A stretch of DNA of 6,810 nt from Planctomycetota bacterium (lineage in GTDB: Bacteria; Planctomycetota; UBA8742; SKZP01; JAIOTL01). Below, in pieces: positions 6,810 to 6,810 of this stretch. The position numbers and the translations under genes were made by a program. The DNA is taken from positions 1 through 6,810 of the forward strand of contig JAIOTL010000261.1 of NCBI GenBank assembly GCA_021106775.1, written 5' to 3'. Under the pieces are notes generated by a model that made no database searches, was not told the DNA's origin, and saw nothing but the letters and a program-made list of their open reading frames with translations. Numbering within the stretch: position 1 is the first letter of the stretch; every line of letters starts with the position of its first letter.

Positions 6810-6810
6810 A

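Overview
The window is about 6.8 kb of AT-leaning bacterial DNA. It holds four co-oriented plus-strand genes, followed by a convergent recA on the minus strand. The first gene and recA both run off the window edges. recA gives a secure bacterial assignment, but no gene fixes the phylum. Two features would fit the Planctomycetota/Lentisphaerota sphere or another large-genome lineage: a protein with paired CxxC/CxxC finger-like ribbons joined to a membrane helix, and a gingipain/caspase-like-fold protein. This placement is a weak guess.

Layout. (1) Bases 3-1835 encode most of a large protein whose middle resembles the peptidase C25 (gingipain) fold. The catalytic Cys position is kept, but no His is visible at the usual place. 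(2) After a 123-bp gap with a weak AT-rich hairpin, 1959-2462 encodes a small, soluble, acidic protein of unknown function with one HEAT-like helix pair. (3) Only 27 bp later, 2490-4103 encodes a protein with two zinc ribbons, an acidic linker carrying repeated QTMK-type motifs, one membrane helix and a large helical domain. (4) After 123 bp containing a possible extended -10 promoter, 4227-5534 encodes a clear paralogue of that protein. It keeps the membrane helix and helical domain, replaces the ribbons with a short acidic/basic head, and adds an Asp-rich tail. (5) The 324-bp gap to recA is largely filled by two facing copies of a GTCATTGCGAG...GAAGCAATC repeat, forming a MITE- or REP-pair-like element of about 227 bp. 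(6) Bases 5859-6809 on the minus strand are recA, missing about 25 N-terminal residues.

How the parts may work together. The paralogous membrane pair is the most unusual content. Both proteins share one predicted extracytoplasmic helical domain but differ in their cytoplasmic heads, which suggests two variants, or two partners, of one membrane complex. The 167-aa gene is probably co-transcribed with the ribbon-bearing member. A functional link with the C25-like protein rests only on shared orientation. recA is a housekeeping gene and is probably unrelated.
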